In this document: in pieces, positions 13,390 to 26,015 of the stretch
Numbering within the stretch: the first letter of the stretch is position 1
Layout of the letters: each line of letters begins with the position of its first letter
DNA from: Magicicada septendecula
Taxonomy: Eukaryota; Arthropoda; Insecta; Hemiptera; Cicadidae
Direction of reading: 5' to 3'
Length of the DNA: 64,000 nucleotides
Assembly: GCA_034769895.1 (NCBI GenBank)
Contig: CM068367.1
Span: 313,905,986 to 313,969,985 of the forward strand
Made by a program: the position numbers and the translations under genes
The notes under the pieces: generated by a model
What the model saw: only the letters and a program-made list of their open reading frames with translations
Told to the model about the DNA's origin: nothing
The model's database searches: none

Positions 13390-14466
13390 ATGGCAAATTT
13401 GTATAGTAATCATGAAATGGCTGACATGCATTTCATCTACGGGAAAGCCAATGGATCTGCTACAAAAGCAGCCCGCCTTTATTGTGAAGCTTATCCAGAT
13501 CGTAGGCAGCCTTCCAGTAAAATGTTTGTGAAAATCCATCAGCAATTGTGTGAGATTGGTACATTCCAACCATCGACTCAGGATTATGGTAGACCGAGAT
13601 CTGTTTCAACTACTGTATTAGAGGAATGAGTTTTGGTCAGAACTGAAGAGGAACCAGAATTGTCATGCCGAAGAATCGCTCATCAGAAAGGTATTCGAAG
13701 CCACGCCACCATATGGAAAATTCTTAGCAATCAATTGCTGTATCCGTATCACCTTCACCGTGTTCAAGCTCTCGTACCACCCGATTTTCATAGCAGGACT
13801 GAGTTCTGTCAATGGCTAATTAATGATCGAATTTGTGACCCTATGTTTGTATCTAAAATTTTATTTACGGATGAGGCATCTTTTAGTCGGGATGACATAA
13901 ATAATTTCAACAACAACCATATCTGGGCAGAGGAAAATCCACATGCAACCTTAGTGTCAAACCATCGGTCGGTTTTCGGTTAATGTCTGGGCGGGTATCT
14001 TCGGAGATAAGCTGATTGGTCCCTACTTTTTGCCTAACAGACTGAATGGAGAAGCATACCATGAATTTCTTACCAACACACTTAATGAAATAGTTGATGA
14101 TATTCCTCTACATCATGTGCAACAAATGTGGTTCATGCATGACGGTGCACCCGCACATTTCTCAAATAATGTCAAGCAGTTATTGAATAATCGCTTTCGT
14201 GGCCAGTAGGTTAGGAGTGGTGGTCCAGTTGCATGGCCTCCCCGCTTACCAGATTTAAATCCATTGGATTTTATTTGTGGGGGCATCTGAAGAGCTTGGT
14301 GTATAGCACTCGAATAAACACGGCAGATGAATTGAAAGACAAAATAATTATTTGCTGTCAACAAATTAAAGTAATACCGGAAATTTTTGAACGTATTCGA
14401 GCTTTGATGGTCAAACGGGCTGAAAGGTGCATAGTAAATGGGGGACACATTGAACACCTACTTTAA
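13390..14466 (+). pseudogene. DD41D transposase (DUF4817-type N-terminus), four lesions
   Basis: About 358 codons, the expected length for this insect family. The N-terminus (MANLYSNHEMADMHFIYGKA) is the DUF4817-like DNA-binding region. Catalytic Asp 1 lies in ILFTDEASF, Asp 2 in MHDGAPAHF (near 14,142), and Asp 3 in LPDLNPLDF (near 14,266). There are 41 residues between the last two, counting the stop codon as a residue. The C-terminus ends in GGHIEHLL. Lesions are an in-frame TGA at 13,627, a one-base frameshift near 13,970, a TAG at 14,207 and a one-base deletion near 14,270. It was probably active in the fairly recent past but is now non-functional. The start was chosen at the ATG at 13,390, which matches the family N-terminus. 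Confidence 0.88.
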
Positions 14467-14676
14467 TTATTTCGTGCTGTCGTTATGGTAATTTTTCATT
14501 TTAGTTAATGCTACAATCTGCAGATAAATAAAATAGTTTAAAACCTTTTGTATTCGTTTTGTATTTTACGTTTCCATTTTCTCCTTTCAAATAAATTCTA
14601 ATGTTTTTTACCATTTTTTTGCTTGTATTTACAAATAAAAAAATTCGCCAATAATTATTTTTGCAGTTTGATGGTA

Positions 14677-15067
14677 GACTCACACTGACATTTTCCATCA
14701 TAACTCGGTTGTTTGAGATTGCATTGTAACAGATAAGGTATCATTTTGTTCAATAAATAATGCTTAAGATTTTATCCAATGGAACATTATTCCATAAAAC
14801 TAATAGTCTGTGAGCTATGAATGATTTAAAAATTAAAACAGCCGCCATTTTGAAATTGTAAATGTAAATATTCAAAAAATTCATTTTGTATTATGTTACT
14901 GGGATTTCATTAGAATATCTCACTCCATTCTCGAGAAATAAAAGTTTCCTTAAAAAATACAAAATGGCGGACAGATGGAAAACTGTACGTTCTTGGACCT
15001 ATGTTTATAGGAACCTTTTTTCTTGTAATTATGTAAGGAACACGTTATCGAAATATTGGACGACCAT
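14677..15067 (-). repeat. Right long terminal inverted repeat
   Basis: Inverted partner of 12,703-13,111. The alignment begins at ACTCACACTGACATTTTCCA and ends at ATTGGACGACCAT. Confidence 0.9.
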
Positions 15068-15499
15068 ATATTCGTCGACAGTGGAACGTTCTAAATTGTA
15101 CTATTTATTCAACTTATTCTCGACGTTAAAGCTGTTGGAGAAATGTTTGCTAGGTATTACGTTCTACTGCCTTGTATTGTCAAATAGAGTAATGAAAATT
15201 CATTACTCGCGGATTGGCAACATGATTAACAAAAATCACAAGAGCAATTGCAGAAATAAAAACGTTTCAATGTTCACATGAATATGTATGTGCTTTGTAT
15301 TTACATTGAATACCAACGAAAGTACATACTGAATGCTGATTTAATAGTCCAACGAAGGACAGATAATACATGCATCATATAAAACTCAGGTAGGCTGTGT
15401 TTAGTTGTACTAGATGGTCATTCGTGGCCCATAGATATTAAATACTACTGTTAGAAAAGTAGCGTGAAATGTATTGTACTCTGCAATATTAATTTGCAT

Positions 15500-16060
15500 T
15501 TACTTTCTACTTAGCTCTATATACTTTTCCCAACGATGTTCTAAAGCGGTTATGTCAAACTGATAACCCGATTTGTCAAGGTACACAAAGTAGCCATTTA
15601 CAAAGCATCCCTGACTTGATTATCGTCAGTAAAGACGTTTCCAGTGAGCCATTTTTTTTAGGTTAGGAAAGAGATAAAAGTCAATAGGGCGAGTACGGTA
15701 GGTGAGGAAGCAATTGGAACTTCAATTCTTTACTTTTAGCCATCGCAACATTCCAACATTTGTCATGTGAGATGATGCATTGTCTTGGTGAAACAGCACT
15801 TTTTTTCGCAAAATGTGGCAGTATTCCTTGATTTCGTCGTTTTCAAAGTGTATAGGTATGCATAGTACCTACTTGCCATTAACTGTTTTCCCTTTCTAAG
15901 GTAGTCAGTGCTTGTCAGTTGTGCTTGTCCGACACAATTTAGCAACCCAGCGCTTAGCTGTTGTATTCGATGGAGAAGAGTATTCCAACATTGAATCCAG
16001 GTCCATTTTTTGTGTCGGTTGGAGTTAAACCTATCAAAAAAAAAATTAATCACAACATGA
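15500..16060 (-). pseudogene. Second decayed mariner transposase
   Basis: The minus strand reads as a degenerate mariner catalytic and C-terminal region. Visible strings are TDYLRKGKQL (DYLEKGKTI-like), YYAYLYTLK, FCEKKCCFTKTMHHLT where the family has its FHQDNAPAH block, and KKWLTGNVF, corresponding to the KKWLAGKRF string. The second catalytic Asp block is damaged and stops interrupt the frame. It resembles the mauritiana-type rather than the copy at 955-1875, so it is probably a separate insertion. N-terminal DNA-binding part not recognised. Confidence 0.72.
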
Positions 16061-17947
16061 ATTTCCAGTCTAATCAATGATGCCCGAGGCGCTTACGTCG
16101 GTGGACTATGCCACTAATAACAAACAACTCATGACATGAAATTAACAAATCTAAACCTACAAAGGATGAAATAATTCAACATGGTCAAAATAATGAACAT
16201 GTAGCGCTATCTCTGTAACTTTTCACCCTACATTCATACATCAAATTTTACAAAACTTTGACCGCACTGATGTTACTCTATGGTTTTGAATTTTGGGTCC
16301 TAACATTACGTCATTACCAACGAAATGAAACAAACGTATGCGTTTTTTACTCAGAATGTCATGACTATAATTGACGCATCATATAACTTATAATAATGAT
16401 GTTATTGAGAGCAGAATGTTTAATGGAATAGAAAGATACAGAGAGGCATGGAGGGAAAACGTGAATTGAAGAATGAGTTGTGATGGGATTCTCAGGATTA
16501 CCTAGAGCTATAAAGGGTTACATTAAAATAAAAAAGGACAGGAAGAGATGGAGGCTTAACTATACTATGAAACAGGCTGGCAGGTTGTACAGTTTTTCAT
16601 ATAGTTTATGAAATATACGCTACTAGCCTTCGTTCAAAATGTTTTTATTTGAAAATATTAATGCAACACTTTTCTACTCATCACAGAATCTTATGGACAT
16701 TATATCATTCGCGGAAAATAGGCATACATATAGTATCAGAAACGTCTCATATAAGAAAATACATTTCCTAATCCATTTAAATAAAATATGTGGGATCGCG
16801 CGCGTATATGGTTTTATTTACTTACATTTATCACAAGTAAATACATAAACTACAATTCACCTACACATACATCTACAAAAATATTCATAGGCTGTAGGGT
16901 TTATAGTCTTAATATTTTTTTTCTTATAATATATTTATTTTAAAAATCTGAGCATATTTATCGATAAAAATATATAGGTGTATAACTATACAGGTGTACA
17001 ACAGTTTACGTATTTATTGAGATAAGAACATACAAACAAAATAAAAACTAGAAAGCATATTTGTACAGAAAATACACATGTTTGGCCACTTATTATTAAC
17101 AACTTACGCCCTAAATATCAGAAATAATTTATAAACTTAATGTTAGATTGCAAGCAGCTGCTTACTGAAATACTCGAAGCCTGAGTTTTAATGAATTTTT
17201 TTTGTTCATACAAGTAGCATATGTATAATACGATATACAAACGCTAATTTATAAATGCATTAAAGTAAATCGAATTAATTATGTAACCAACAACATATTG
17301 TATGAAAAACTGTTACCGCTCCGAGAGTTTGTGTTTTCATAAACGGTCGACGTAAACTTTTACAGAAACTTCATACCATTTTAGCCGTTCATACCAAATA
17401 TCTGTTTGCAACAGCAAGAAAGTGTCTTGTAACTCAACTTTTTCGTTTCACAGAACATATTACAGAATGTATATTATTAAAACAGACTCATAAACAAACA
17501 CAGACTAACCTACTGCGGAACACAGCCAGAAGGATGTGCGAAATGTAAAACATTGATAAAATAGAAGGTAAAAAACCGAGGTGTAGCTCTCCCTCCAATG
17601 AGGTGACCGGGTATGCTAAGGAAGCAACTGACTATTCCCTGCATAATATTACTGTATACAGTTGGACCAAGGTAGAGGGTTTTAGAAAGAACAAATAGAT
17701 AATGTAACCTACTACTACCACCAATCCCTTACGAAGATTAAAGACAGGAGAAAGAAGGTACGCTTAATTTACAGATAGGCCTACGTAATGTAGGCCAAAC
17801 TATAATATGGGAGATATAATTAACATTAAAATTATTTACATTTTAAATTATTAACACTGATTAAATTTCATCTACATTGCACCCCAAACTAATAAAAAGC
17901 AAATCATTATACGTATATTTAATGAAATCAGGAAGACATTGGTGAAT

Positions 17948-17949
<2 letters not shown>
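16061..17949. other. Unannotated AT-rich DNA
   Basis: No family resemblance in any frame. A slightly coding-like stretch at 16,400-16,590 has no recognisable motif. TAGGCCTA occurs at 17,776. Confidence 0.4.

Positions 17950-18014
<65 letters not shown>
17950..18014 (+). repeat. (TC)n microsatellite followed by GAGAGAGAG
   Basis: 65 bp of alternating T and C, immediately followed at 18,015 by GAGAGAGAGGGGGGGA. The junction can fold back on itself, and the pyrimidine tract is a mirror repeat. Confidence 0.95.
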
Positions 18015-18017
<3 letters not shown>

Positions 18018-18030
18018 AGAGAGGGGGGGA

Positions 18031-20540
18031 GCAAAATTGCAAATGATTAATACACAGTCAGTTATTGTTTTATGTAAAACGCTGTGACCAGAAGTTGTTT
18101 CTCAGTGAAGACGAGGAGAAACAGCTGAGACTGACGGCATTGCGTAGTTTAGAATAGCTTTTCACTTATGTGTACGGTCAAAATCGTAATGAATTTAGTG
18201 TTTTTTGAAAGCAAATATGAAGTGTACATACTCGTCAAACTCAGTGTTTCTAAACCATTTTTATAGAAAAACAGTTCGAAACATTTTGTCGTGTCAGTGA
18301 AAATGAATTAAAATTACAGAATGGGACGAATGAAAGCTTTACATTCGCGTTTGCCTCTACAAATTAAACTGTAATTTTGCAAGGCCTGTGCGTCCCGTCG
18401 CACAACACTTTTAGGGACGCTTCTCTTTCCAAACTTTTTTTTTATCCACTGCCCTACTTTCAGCACCGCTGTTCTGTAATCTGAATTTTTTTACTATTTC
18501 GAAACGTGATTAAATACAACATTTAGGATGAAAAGCTAAAGCGTTATATAGCATTCAAAAATAAAACCACTTTCACTTTTTAATTATAAAGACAAACAAA
18601 AATACGTTATTGCCTAGATTTTTATATGAGAAATGAGATGAGATGAGATGAGAATTTAGTAGTATCAGTTTTAGTAATAACAACATATTATATAGTACTA
18701 GCCACCACTGTGCATATGTGTGTATATAGTACAAAGTTAAGTAGTATGTACAATTAATCACCAACACTACAAAGTTAATATTAGTTTAAGAAACAGAATT
18801 AATGAAATTGACAGATTTAGAAATCCAAAGAAAAATACAGGCATCACAAACCCTCTTAATATTACATTTTCAGATGACATATTACACTAATCACTTCATA
18901 ATTATAATCATTATACTAAAGCTGTATAATATTTTTTATATATATAAATTGAAATTAGATTTCTAAAACAACGCACATATTTGTCAGGCAAATATCTGAC
19001 ATCAGTAAAATAAATATAATTAAATAAATTACTACTTTCTGGTGTTTTTGAAATTACATATTTGTTTTGATTATTGTAATATTTCCTTCTTCAGTGCCGC
19101 TATTTTAACAGATATTCTCTTTACCCTTAAAAACAGTTTTATTGTTATTCTTTTTAACCCATTAGCCAAGTATATTGGTATATTGGATTTCTGATCTGTC
19201 TTATGAACGATGTAACGAATTACTTGATACGTTATCGGATATGAAGCTGGAAACTGTTAAACATCTGTCAGCTTTTACATTTCGATTCAATACAGTCATC
19301 ATCCCCATAATTTGCACTGTAACGACTGTGCTTAGAGTGAGTCCCGTCTTCTGTCCTGTCATCCTCTTCTAGACATGTCTCTTTTCACTCAAAGGCCATA
19401 ATTTAGTAATCGCTTTATTACTAGATTGTCATCGTCCATTCTTTGAATATTTGGTTTTCCTTTACGTGTGACCTGTCAAATCCTATCATTCATAGTATAT
19501 ATCCCCAACTCAACCATTACATTTTCAATATAAATTCGATCTCTGAGGGTCGAATTAAATTGATGCACAACAGTTGATTAATTAAATATAGATGCACAGC
19601 AGATCAGTTCCGAACACAAGTATTTTTATTTCATAACGTGATCTATAACGCCAATTAAACGTTTATTCATAAATCGTAAATAAATTCTTTACCTGATTGT
19701 TTAACCACTTAAAATTGGTGTTGCGGTTCCATTGTTACCATCCTACCCGAGACATTTAGAGATCCACACAAAAGGAAGAGAAAAATTCCTTACTCTGTCC
19801 TTAGTATCGTTTACACAATTGATGACCATATCGTTTCTGTCTCTTGACAATCTAAGGCGTGAAATAAAAAGGTGATTACGCAGAATCTACACCTTTAGAG
19901 TTAGCATGTACTAAAACTATTCTTACGAGGATAATATGTACAGAGATATAAATTATTAAACACCAGAGGAATCGATAATCATAATTATTATTAACGATCC
20001 TGTAAAGTATAATCACACTTCTATTAAACTGGTTCTCCTCTGTTAAGTATACATATAATGTCCATCGTACACAACAGACAATAACAGTATATTGGAAAAT
20101 TAAGATATCGCAACACATTTAGACAACTATAACAAGTAAAAGCTTGACTGTTACGCTAATGTAAAGCAATTCGAAAAACTAACAAATGTTGTCACTATCT
20201 ATGTTTTACATATATAGTGGCGTAATGTAGAAATTCCAGATCGGGATTCTGAAATGTGCGACCCATCTGAAAACACACCTACAGTATAAATGGCGTTTCT
20301 TTAGAATATATTGTCAGAAATGTAGTTGCAGCGCTATGGTATATAAATTGTCTTACAACTGACTTTGGGGAGGCATTCGCAAAAAGATAATAAGGCATGT
20401 CGCCTACGGCTCGCCTTCTGAGCTGCCTTTTAGTCTACCTATTTACTTATTACTGTCTGCTGACTCGTACAAGAAAGCGGCAATATGTACACACAAGCGC
20501 GCGCGCGCGCGTAATGAACATATTTCATAAATTTATACTC
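18031..20540. other. Unannotated AT-rich DNA
   Basis: Contains a short (ATGAG)4 run at 18,633-18,652 and a (GC)n run at 20,499-20,511. No credible coding frame. A 65-codon open frame at 19,175 shows no family resemblance. Confidence 0.4.
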
Positions 20541-21588
20541 TTGAGCGTAGCCAGGATTTCTTCCTGGGAGGGGGGACGTTATATTTTTGTGAATTAAACT
20601 AAAAACGTTAAAAGAAAAAGAACTCGTTATTTACATTATTTTCATTTTATTGTAATCAAGAAGATAAATACGGAAACATATTCTTTTTTCATAAGGGTTA
20701 CGTTAATAGACGTCTAAAATTTAACAAAGTCGTGAACCAATAAAGAAAACCTTACATTGCAACATTGCAGTCTAAATAAAACTCACGATAACCTGTTGCA
20801 TGTATTTGCAGTAAATGAAATTAAATCGATCTACTCGTATTGCCACTGAAATGGATCAAAGATTTCCATAAAATTTTGGACACAACGAGTACTCAGGAAT
20901 AAACTGTTCAAAATCTTCCTAAATTCGCAAAAACGTGGTTCCCACATATACTAGTTTTGTTGAACTAGCATACAGATCAACTCACCGGTGGAGACTATGG
21001 AGCGCTTGTAAACGGCGCAACGTTACGTTTATGTATGTACAGATTAACAAGCACGTTTTAAGATTTTAATTGTAATTTGTTCTCAAAATAGTGATAAAGC
21101 AATTAACTAAAAAATACAAAACATTATTAAATACGGATCGAAAAACAGTGTAATAATAGACACTACTATATAAGACCCGAATAGCAACCGAAACATGTTT
21201 AATAAAGAAATTTGTAAGTTGCTGTGGGATAAATTACTGCTCCATAAGTATTGTAAACCAACTCGGATACACTCCGGGCTGAATAAGTATTCAATGACTA
21301 CTTGTTTCTCTCTCTCTAAGAGGACATAACCTCAAAAACTAGGATAAAAGTTTGAACCATCCCTCAATCACCAGACAAGTAGCAATGTTTACACAAAGCG
21401 ATTTCATATTCGCAAGACGGCGGGTACCTCAGTTAAAAATGACCGTACTCATGTAACTAATAAGCCTGAATATTTAATTCGACTTGTATGATTACACTTT
21501 TACCAGTAGCTTTTTTCTAATTATTGAAATTTCATTTTCATTAAAATTTAGGGGGGGTTAAATTCGAAAACCCCTCGCTGCACCAATG
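20541..21588. mobile_element. Probable non-autonomous DNA transposon relic
   Basis: The left edge GAGCGTAGCCAGG followed by a G-tract, and the right edge G-tract with CCCCTCGCTGCACCAATG, resemble the two CAGTGGCGTAGCCAGG-type ends seen in many insect elements, in inverted orientation. The 1-kb interior has no recognisable coding. No target duplication is visible. This is a weak call based on end similarity only. Confidence 0.35.
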
Positions 21589-21659
21589 ACGTACTGACAG
21601 CAAACTTCATTTCAGCAGTTGCCATTCCGTTCAGTAATCACGGTCCAAGTAATGGAATC

Positions 21660-21804
21660 AACTGTAGTAACTGTACTCGTTGCAGCCGTCCAACTATCAC
21701 GTACTATACTATATGGGCTTGGAAACCAATCCGCTTCTCACACCTCACACATAGACGAAAAGAGATGTATCATTTCCTTTGTAACATCTGCAAAATTTTT
21801 ATAT
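21660..21804 (-). pseudogene. KRBA2-like integrase-derived sequence, downstream part
   Basis: The minus-strand frame interrupted by the gypsy element at 27,936 resumes here, directly beyond the other LTR, with YKNFADVTKEMIHLFSSM and then CEV. This is where the second Cys pair of an H2C2 zinc-binding domain is expected. A TGA stands at 21,740-21,738 where the second Cys would be, and the frame is poor afterwards, so the sequence was probably already a pseudogene. It is identified by continuity with the upstream part. Confidence 0.6.
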
Positions 21805-22388
21805 TGTTACGACGGTCTATACGATCGTCGTAGGTACAGTGGAAACAAAATAAGTACAAGACACCAATTAAGTCACTAATCACACCTTTAATTGTTACAG
21901 TAAAACAGTTCGTAATTAACAACACAGTCTCTACAACAAATCAAATGAAAATTGTACACACGCAATAAAATGTCCACAAATATTAAAACTCAATTGTATT
22001 ACAATTATACCGTCCGAATATAAAACGCAACGCTTCACTACTAACTACTTGCACGTACACAGTAATAACCCGAACCGCTCTGTAAATATATCGCACTAAT
22101 ACTCTCGAACCGCACTATCCAAAATCTCGCATGGAACTGAAAACTAAGGCCGCTACCCGATGTATTTATAGTCACGCTCACACATCAGAAGCTTCCAAAC
22201 TGCGTCTTATCTCTCGCGAACTACGTAAATTGCTACGGCCTTGATACAGTCCGAGCGCCCGAGCGGAGCCTGGCACAGTCGAGAAAATTCTCGCAAAATG
22301 CGTTTAGTAGCACGTACACCACACGCTTACGTCGAGATCTTTCTGGCGCATTCGATAAACGCGTAGATTGTTCTGTGCTGTCGTAGCA
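21805..22388 (-). repeat. 3' LTR of the gypsy element
   Basis: 584 bp. In element orientation it begins TGCTACGACAG and ends CGTAACA, the usual TG...CA limits. It aligns with 27,353-27,935 with about 16 differences, including one single-base indel, mostly in the U3-side 200 bp. Confidence 0.95.
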
Positions 22389-22402
22389 CAGCCCCCTCCT
22401 TA
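22389..22402 (-). promoter_or_regulatory. Polypurine tract (second-strand primer)
   Basis: In element orientation AAGGAGGGGGC lies just before the 3' LTR, separated from it only by TG. It overlaps the pol stop codon TAA (22,402-22,400), so there is no room for a further gene. Confidence 0.85.
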
Positions 22403-23860
22403 AGCCTGTTCGTCCCGAACTGGCAAAGCGTCTCTAAATTTGTACTTAGCCAGGCGATCTAGGTGGACGACCTTGAACTTTCGCTGTCCTTCCTGTTGAA
22501 TCCGATAAACAACATCGTTAGTTCTTTTTTTCACAGTGTAGGGTCCTTCCCAGTTAGACTGAAGCTTAGGTGAGCGACCACGACGGCGCTTTGGATTGAA
22601 CAACCAGACCTGATCTCCTTCTTGGAAACCCACACTATTGCTGCGAATGTCATACCGAGTTTTCATTTTATCACTGGCAATCTTCAGCCGTCCTCTTACC
22701 AAGCGATTCATTTCTCGCAGTTGGTTTTCTAATTGCGAGGAATAGTTCTTTGGCTCTTTGGACGGAGTCTCAGGTGATCCAAACATCAAGTCCCCAGGAA
22801 GACGAATCTCCCGCCCAAACACCAATTTTGCTGGAGTCATGCCGGTTGTGTCATGTACTGATGACCTATACGCCATAAGGAATAGTGGTATACGTTGGTC
22901 CCAGTCTGTTTGGTTCTCGTCAACAACTTTCGAAAGATGCTGCTCAAGTGTCCTGTTGAATCTCTCAACCATCCTGTCCGACTGAGGATGCAGAGGTGTT
23001 GTCCTGGTCTTTCGAATTCCAAGTAGACGGCATAATTCTTTAAACACTCCTGATTCGAAATTTCTCCCTTGATCCGTATGGATTTTCATAGGGGCTCCAT
23101 AACAGCAACAGAAGTTGTGAACTAACTGCTTTGCCACAGTGGTAACCTCCTGGTTTGGAATTGCGTAGGCTTCCACCCACTTAGTAAAGTAGTCACCTAC
23201 AACCATGATGTACCGGTTTCCATCGTCAGTGACTGGGAATGGTCCAGCAATGTCTATGGCAATTCTCTCGAAAGGTTGTCCAACGTTATACTGTCCCATT
23301 TTTCCCCTGCTTCTGGTTTGTGGGCCCTTGCTTTCAGCACATATTTCACACGTCCGAACCCATTCCTCTACGTCGTGGCGAAGATGAAGCCAATAGAATC
23401 GCTTCCGTATTTTGTCAAGGGTTTTGTTAACGCCAAGATGGCCTCCAGATGTTCCATCATGCATCTCCTTCAAAACAGGCTGCACTTTACTTCGGGGAAC
23501 TATCAACTGCATGACCACGTCTCGTCCATCTGCACTTTCCCAAGCCCTTTTCAGCAATCCGTTTTCTAAGGTGAGAGATTCCCATTGTGCCCAGTAGCCC
23601 TTCAGCACTTCGGAACCATGGCAGATATCTTGCCAATCCGGGCGGCGACCTTCCTCTTTTGCTGTCAAGATCGGTCCAATGTCTTCATCAGACATCTGTT
23701 CTTGTCGACAGTCTTGTGTTGTCCAGCCGTCAGCTAGGAAATCTACAGTGATGGCTTGAACATGTTCGCTTGAGTTTTGTTCTTCCTTTCTGTGGCAATG
23801 TCGGCAGTCTTCCGGGCACGGTCTTCGTGATAAGCCATCTGCATTACCGTGCAGGCGCCC
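22400..23860 (-). CDS. pol: Gypsy pol, 3' part: end of RNase H plus integrase
   Basis: This frame continues pol after a one-base shift near 23,853. It opens within the RNase H/connection end (HGNADGLSRRPC). The integrase follows: an HHCC zinc domain (GHLGVNKT, then CEICAESKG), then a DDE catalytic core with Asp in DIAGPFPV, Asp in HTDQGRNFE, and Glu in MVERFNRTL. The C-terminus has a basic WEGPYTV region that matches the GPY/F-type module. The enzyme joins element cDNA to target DNA; the ATAT duplication is its footprint. The true protein is part of a Gag-Pol polyprotein, so the ATG-like start further upstream in this frame (to 23,908) is not meaningful. Confidence 0.9.
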   Translation of the reverse strand, partial: GRLHGNADGLSRRPCPEDCRHCHRKEEQNSSEHVQAITVDFLADGWTTQDCRQEQMSDEDIGPILTAKEEGRRPDWQDICHGSEVLKGYWAQWESLTLENGLLKRAWESADGRDVVMQLIVPRSKVQPVLKEMHDGTSGGHLGVNKTLDKIRKRFYWLHLRHDVEEWVRTCEICAESKGPQTRSRGKMGQYNVGQPFERIAIDIAGPFPVTDDGNRYIMVVGDYFTKWVEAYAIPNQEVTTVAKQLVHNFCCCYGAPMKIHTDQGRNFESGVFKELCRLLGIRKTRTTPLHPQSDRMVERFNRTLEQHLSKVVDENQTDWDQRIPLFLMAYRSSVHDTTGMTPAKLVFGREIRLPGDLMFGSPETPSKEPKNYSSQLENQLREMNRLVRGRLKIASDKMKTRYDIRSNSVGFQEGDQVWLFNPKRRRGRSPKLQSNWEGPYTVKKRTNDVVYRIQQEGQRKFKVVHLDRLAKYKFRDALPVRDEQA

Positions 23861-26015
23861 CGCCGATGTTGTACCTTGAAGTTGTACTCTTGCAGACGTT
23901 CGAGCCACCTTGCCAACTGTCCTTCCGGATTTTTAAATCTCAAGAGCCATGCAAGAGCAGCATGGTCGGTACGTAGTGAAAACTCTCTCCCATAGAGGTA
24001 TTTATGGAAGTGCTCCAAAGCTCTGACAATTGCCAACAACTCTCTTCTTGTAACACAATAATTTCTCTCTGGTTTAGAAAGCGTCTTGCTGTAATACGCT
24101 ATTACTCGTTCTTCACCGTTCTGCACTTGAGACAAAACTGCTCCTAGACCAGTATTGCTTGCGTCTGTGTCTACGATGTACTTCCCTTCGGAAGCTGGAA
24201 AAGCGAGAATTGGCTGCGAACATAATGCAATCTTCAACGTTCTAAATGCTTGTTCACACTCTCTCGACCATTGGAAGTTTCGTTTATTTTCCGTTAGCTC
24301 ATGTAGTGGTTTAGCAATAGTTGCGAAGCCTTTCACAAAACGTCGGTAATATGAGCATAACCCCAGGAAACTCCGAACTTCGTGTTTATTCTTCGGAACT
24401 GGCCAGTCTCTTACGGTGTCTACTTTATTAGGATCCATGCTAACGCCCGCTGCCGAAACCAGATGGCCCAAATACTGTACTTCCTTCTGGAATAGAGAAC
24501 ACTTCTTCGGACTCAGCTTCAGTTGTGCACCGTGAATTCTAGTTAGAACTTCCTTAAGGTTTTCCAAATGATCTTCGAAAGTCTTCCCGATCACTATGAC
24601 ATCGTCTAAGTAAACAAGGCAAGTTTTCCACGTCAGGCCTCGGAGTATCAGGTCCATCAATCTCTCAAATGTTGCCGGTGCATTACAGAGTCCAAATGGC
24701 ATGACGTTAAATTGGAATAAGCCACTTGGGGTCGAGAAAGCGGTCTTTTCCTTGTCTTCTTGATGAAGACCCACTTGCCAATATCCACTCTTCAGGTCCA
24801 ATGTGGAAAACCACTGTGCTCCGGACAACGTGTCGAGTGTATCGTCAACGCGAGGTAATGGATAGCAGTCTTTCTTTGTAACGTCATTTAACCTCCGGTA
24901 GTCTACGCAGAAACGCAATCCACCATCCTTCTTCGCTACCAGCACTACAGGGGAAGACCAAGCACTTGACGAAGGTTCGATTACTCCCTCTGTCAACATG
25001 TCCTGTACTAACCGAGACATCTCCTCTTGTTTAGATAATGGAGGCCTTCGAGGAAGTTGGCGTATCGGTGTTGTGTCCCCGGTATTGATGCGATGTTGCA
25101 CAAGAGAGGTTCTTCCCAGTGACTGTCCCCAAACTGCAAAACAATCTTTGAATTCGTGTGAAAACTGTCCGAGTTCTTTTACCTCACCACTTGAGAGGTC
25201 GTTAGAAGATCTGCTCAATAATTCTTGCAGTTCCTCTGGTAATTTAGAAGTATCCGAAGAACTGGGTCTTCGTTGCGTTATTCCGGCTACCCAGGCCACA
25301 GGAGTCAATTTGCCTAGGAGCGTATTGCTTTGTAAAGTGATAGCTTGATCCAAAATATTCGCCACTCTAATAGGTACATTTCCGGTTTCGTCAGGTTTTA
25401 CTAAACTTCTGGCAATTAGTATGCCCGGTGTGCTGACTACCTGGGGTTCGAATATAGAGCACTGATTGCCCCTAGTATCTACCGCAGTTCTAACCATGAT
25501 GATCTTTTCGGAGTTTGGCGGAACAGTTACGGCCACTTGGTTTATGACGTCCATCGATTTTTCTGCTGTCGTCATTGTTGATAGCATTACCTCTTCGCCT
25601 CCGATTCTCAAGACATTGTTTTTGAAGTCGACTATAAATCCGTATGCGTTCATAACGTCCACACCAAGAATTGCTTCATCCACAATGTCTGCAACAAGTA
25701 CTTGATGATTAAACTCAAGTCGACCGAGGCGTAGGTGTATCTCCACTTTTCCATACACTTTTACAGGCCGTCCAGTAGCTGTTCGCAAGCTGCAAGAGCA
25801 CCAGATTGGCTTGAGATCATTCACCACGTCGGGGCGCACAATAGAAACTGTTGCGCCTGTGTCAACTGTAATCGAGGTTGGCCTTTCTTGAACAAATCCG
25901 GTAACTACCAAGCTCCCGCTGTTTTTCTGAAGCGTAGAAATTGCGTATTCTCTAGGGGCTTCGTTCCTCCAGTTAGTCAGCACACGCCCCGTTGCACCGA
26001 CTATTGCTCGTTTCC
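23853..26015 (-). CDS. pol: Gypsy pol, 5' part: protease, reverse transcriptase, RNase H
   Basis: Entered by -1 frameshifting from gag rather than by its own ATG; the first open codons overlap the gag end. The aspartic protease motif is VDTGATVS. The RT shows CVDYRRLNDVT, STLDLKSGYWQV, PFGLCNAPATFERL and the catalytic YLDD (24,612-24,601), then the thumb YLGHLVSAAGV and FLGLCSYYRRFV. RNase H follows with VDTDASNTGLGAVLSQ, RELLAIV and RTDHAAL. A one-base loss near 23,853 shifts the frame away from the integrase. Apart from this, all catalytic residues are present, so the copy was recently functional or is misassembled at one base. Confidence 0.93.

Larger units (their letters stand above)
12688..15075 (+). 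mobile_element. DD41D transposon (IS630/Tc1/mariner superfamily) with long TIRs
   Basis: A cut-and-paste DNA element of about 2.4 kb. It has about 400-bp terminal inverted repeats (12,703-13,111 and 14,677-15,067) around a single transposase frame. The left end may extend outward to CAGAGTGTTC at 12,690; the right end diverges after 15,067, so the exact boundaries and TA duplication are uncertain. The TIRs still align over nearly their whole length with small indels, which suggests moderate age. Confidence 0.85.

Noticed and set aside
22758..23597. Plus-strand open frames across the gypsy integrase
   Set aside because: They are shadows of the minus-strand pol frame, which has complete catalytic motifs.
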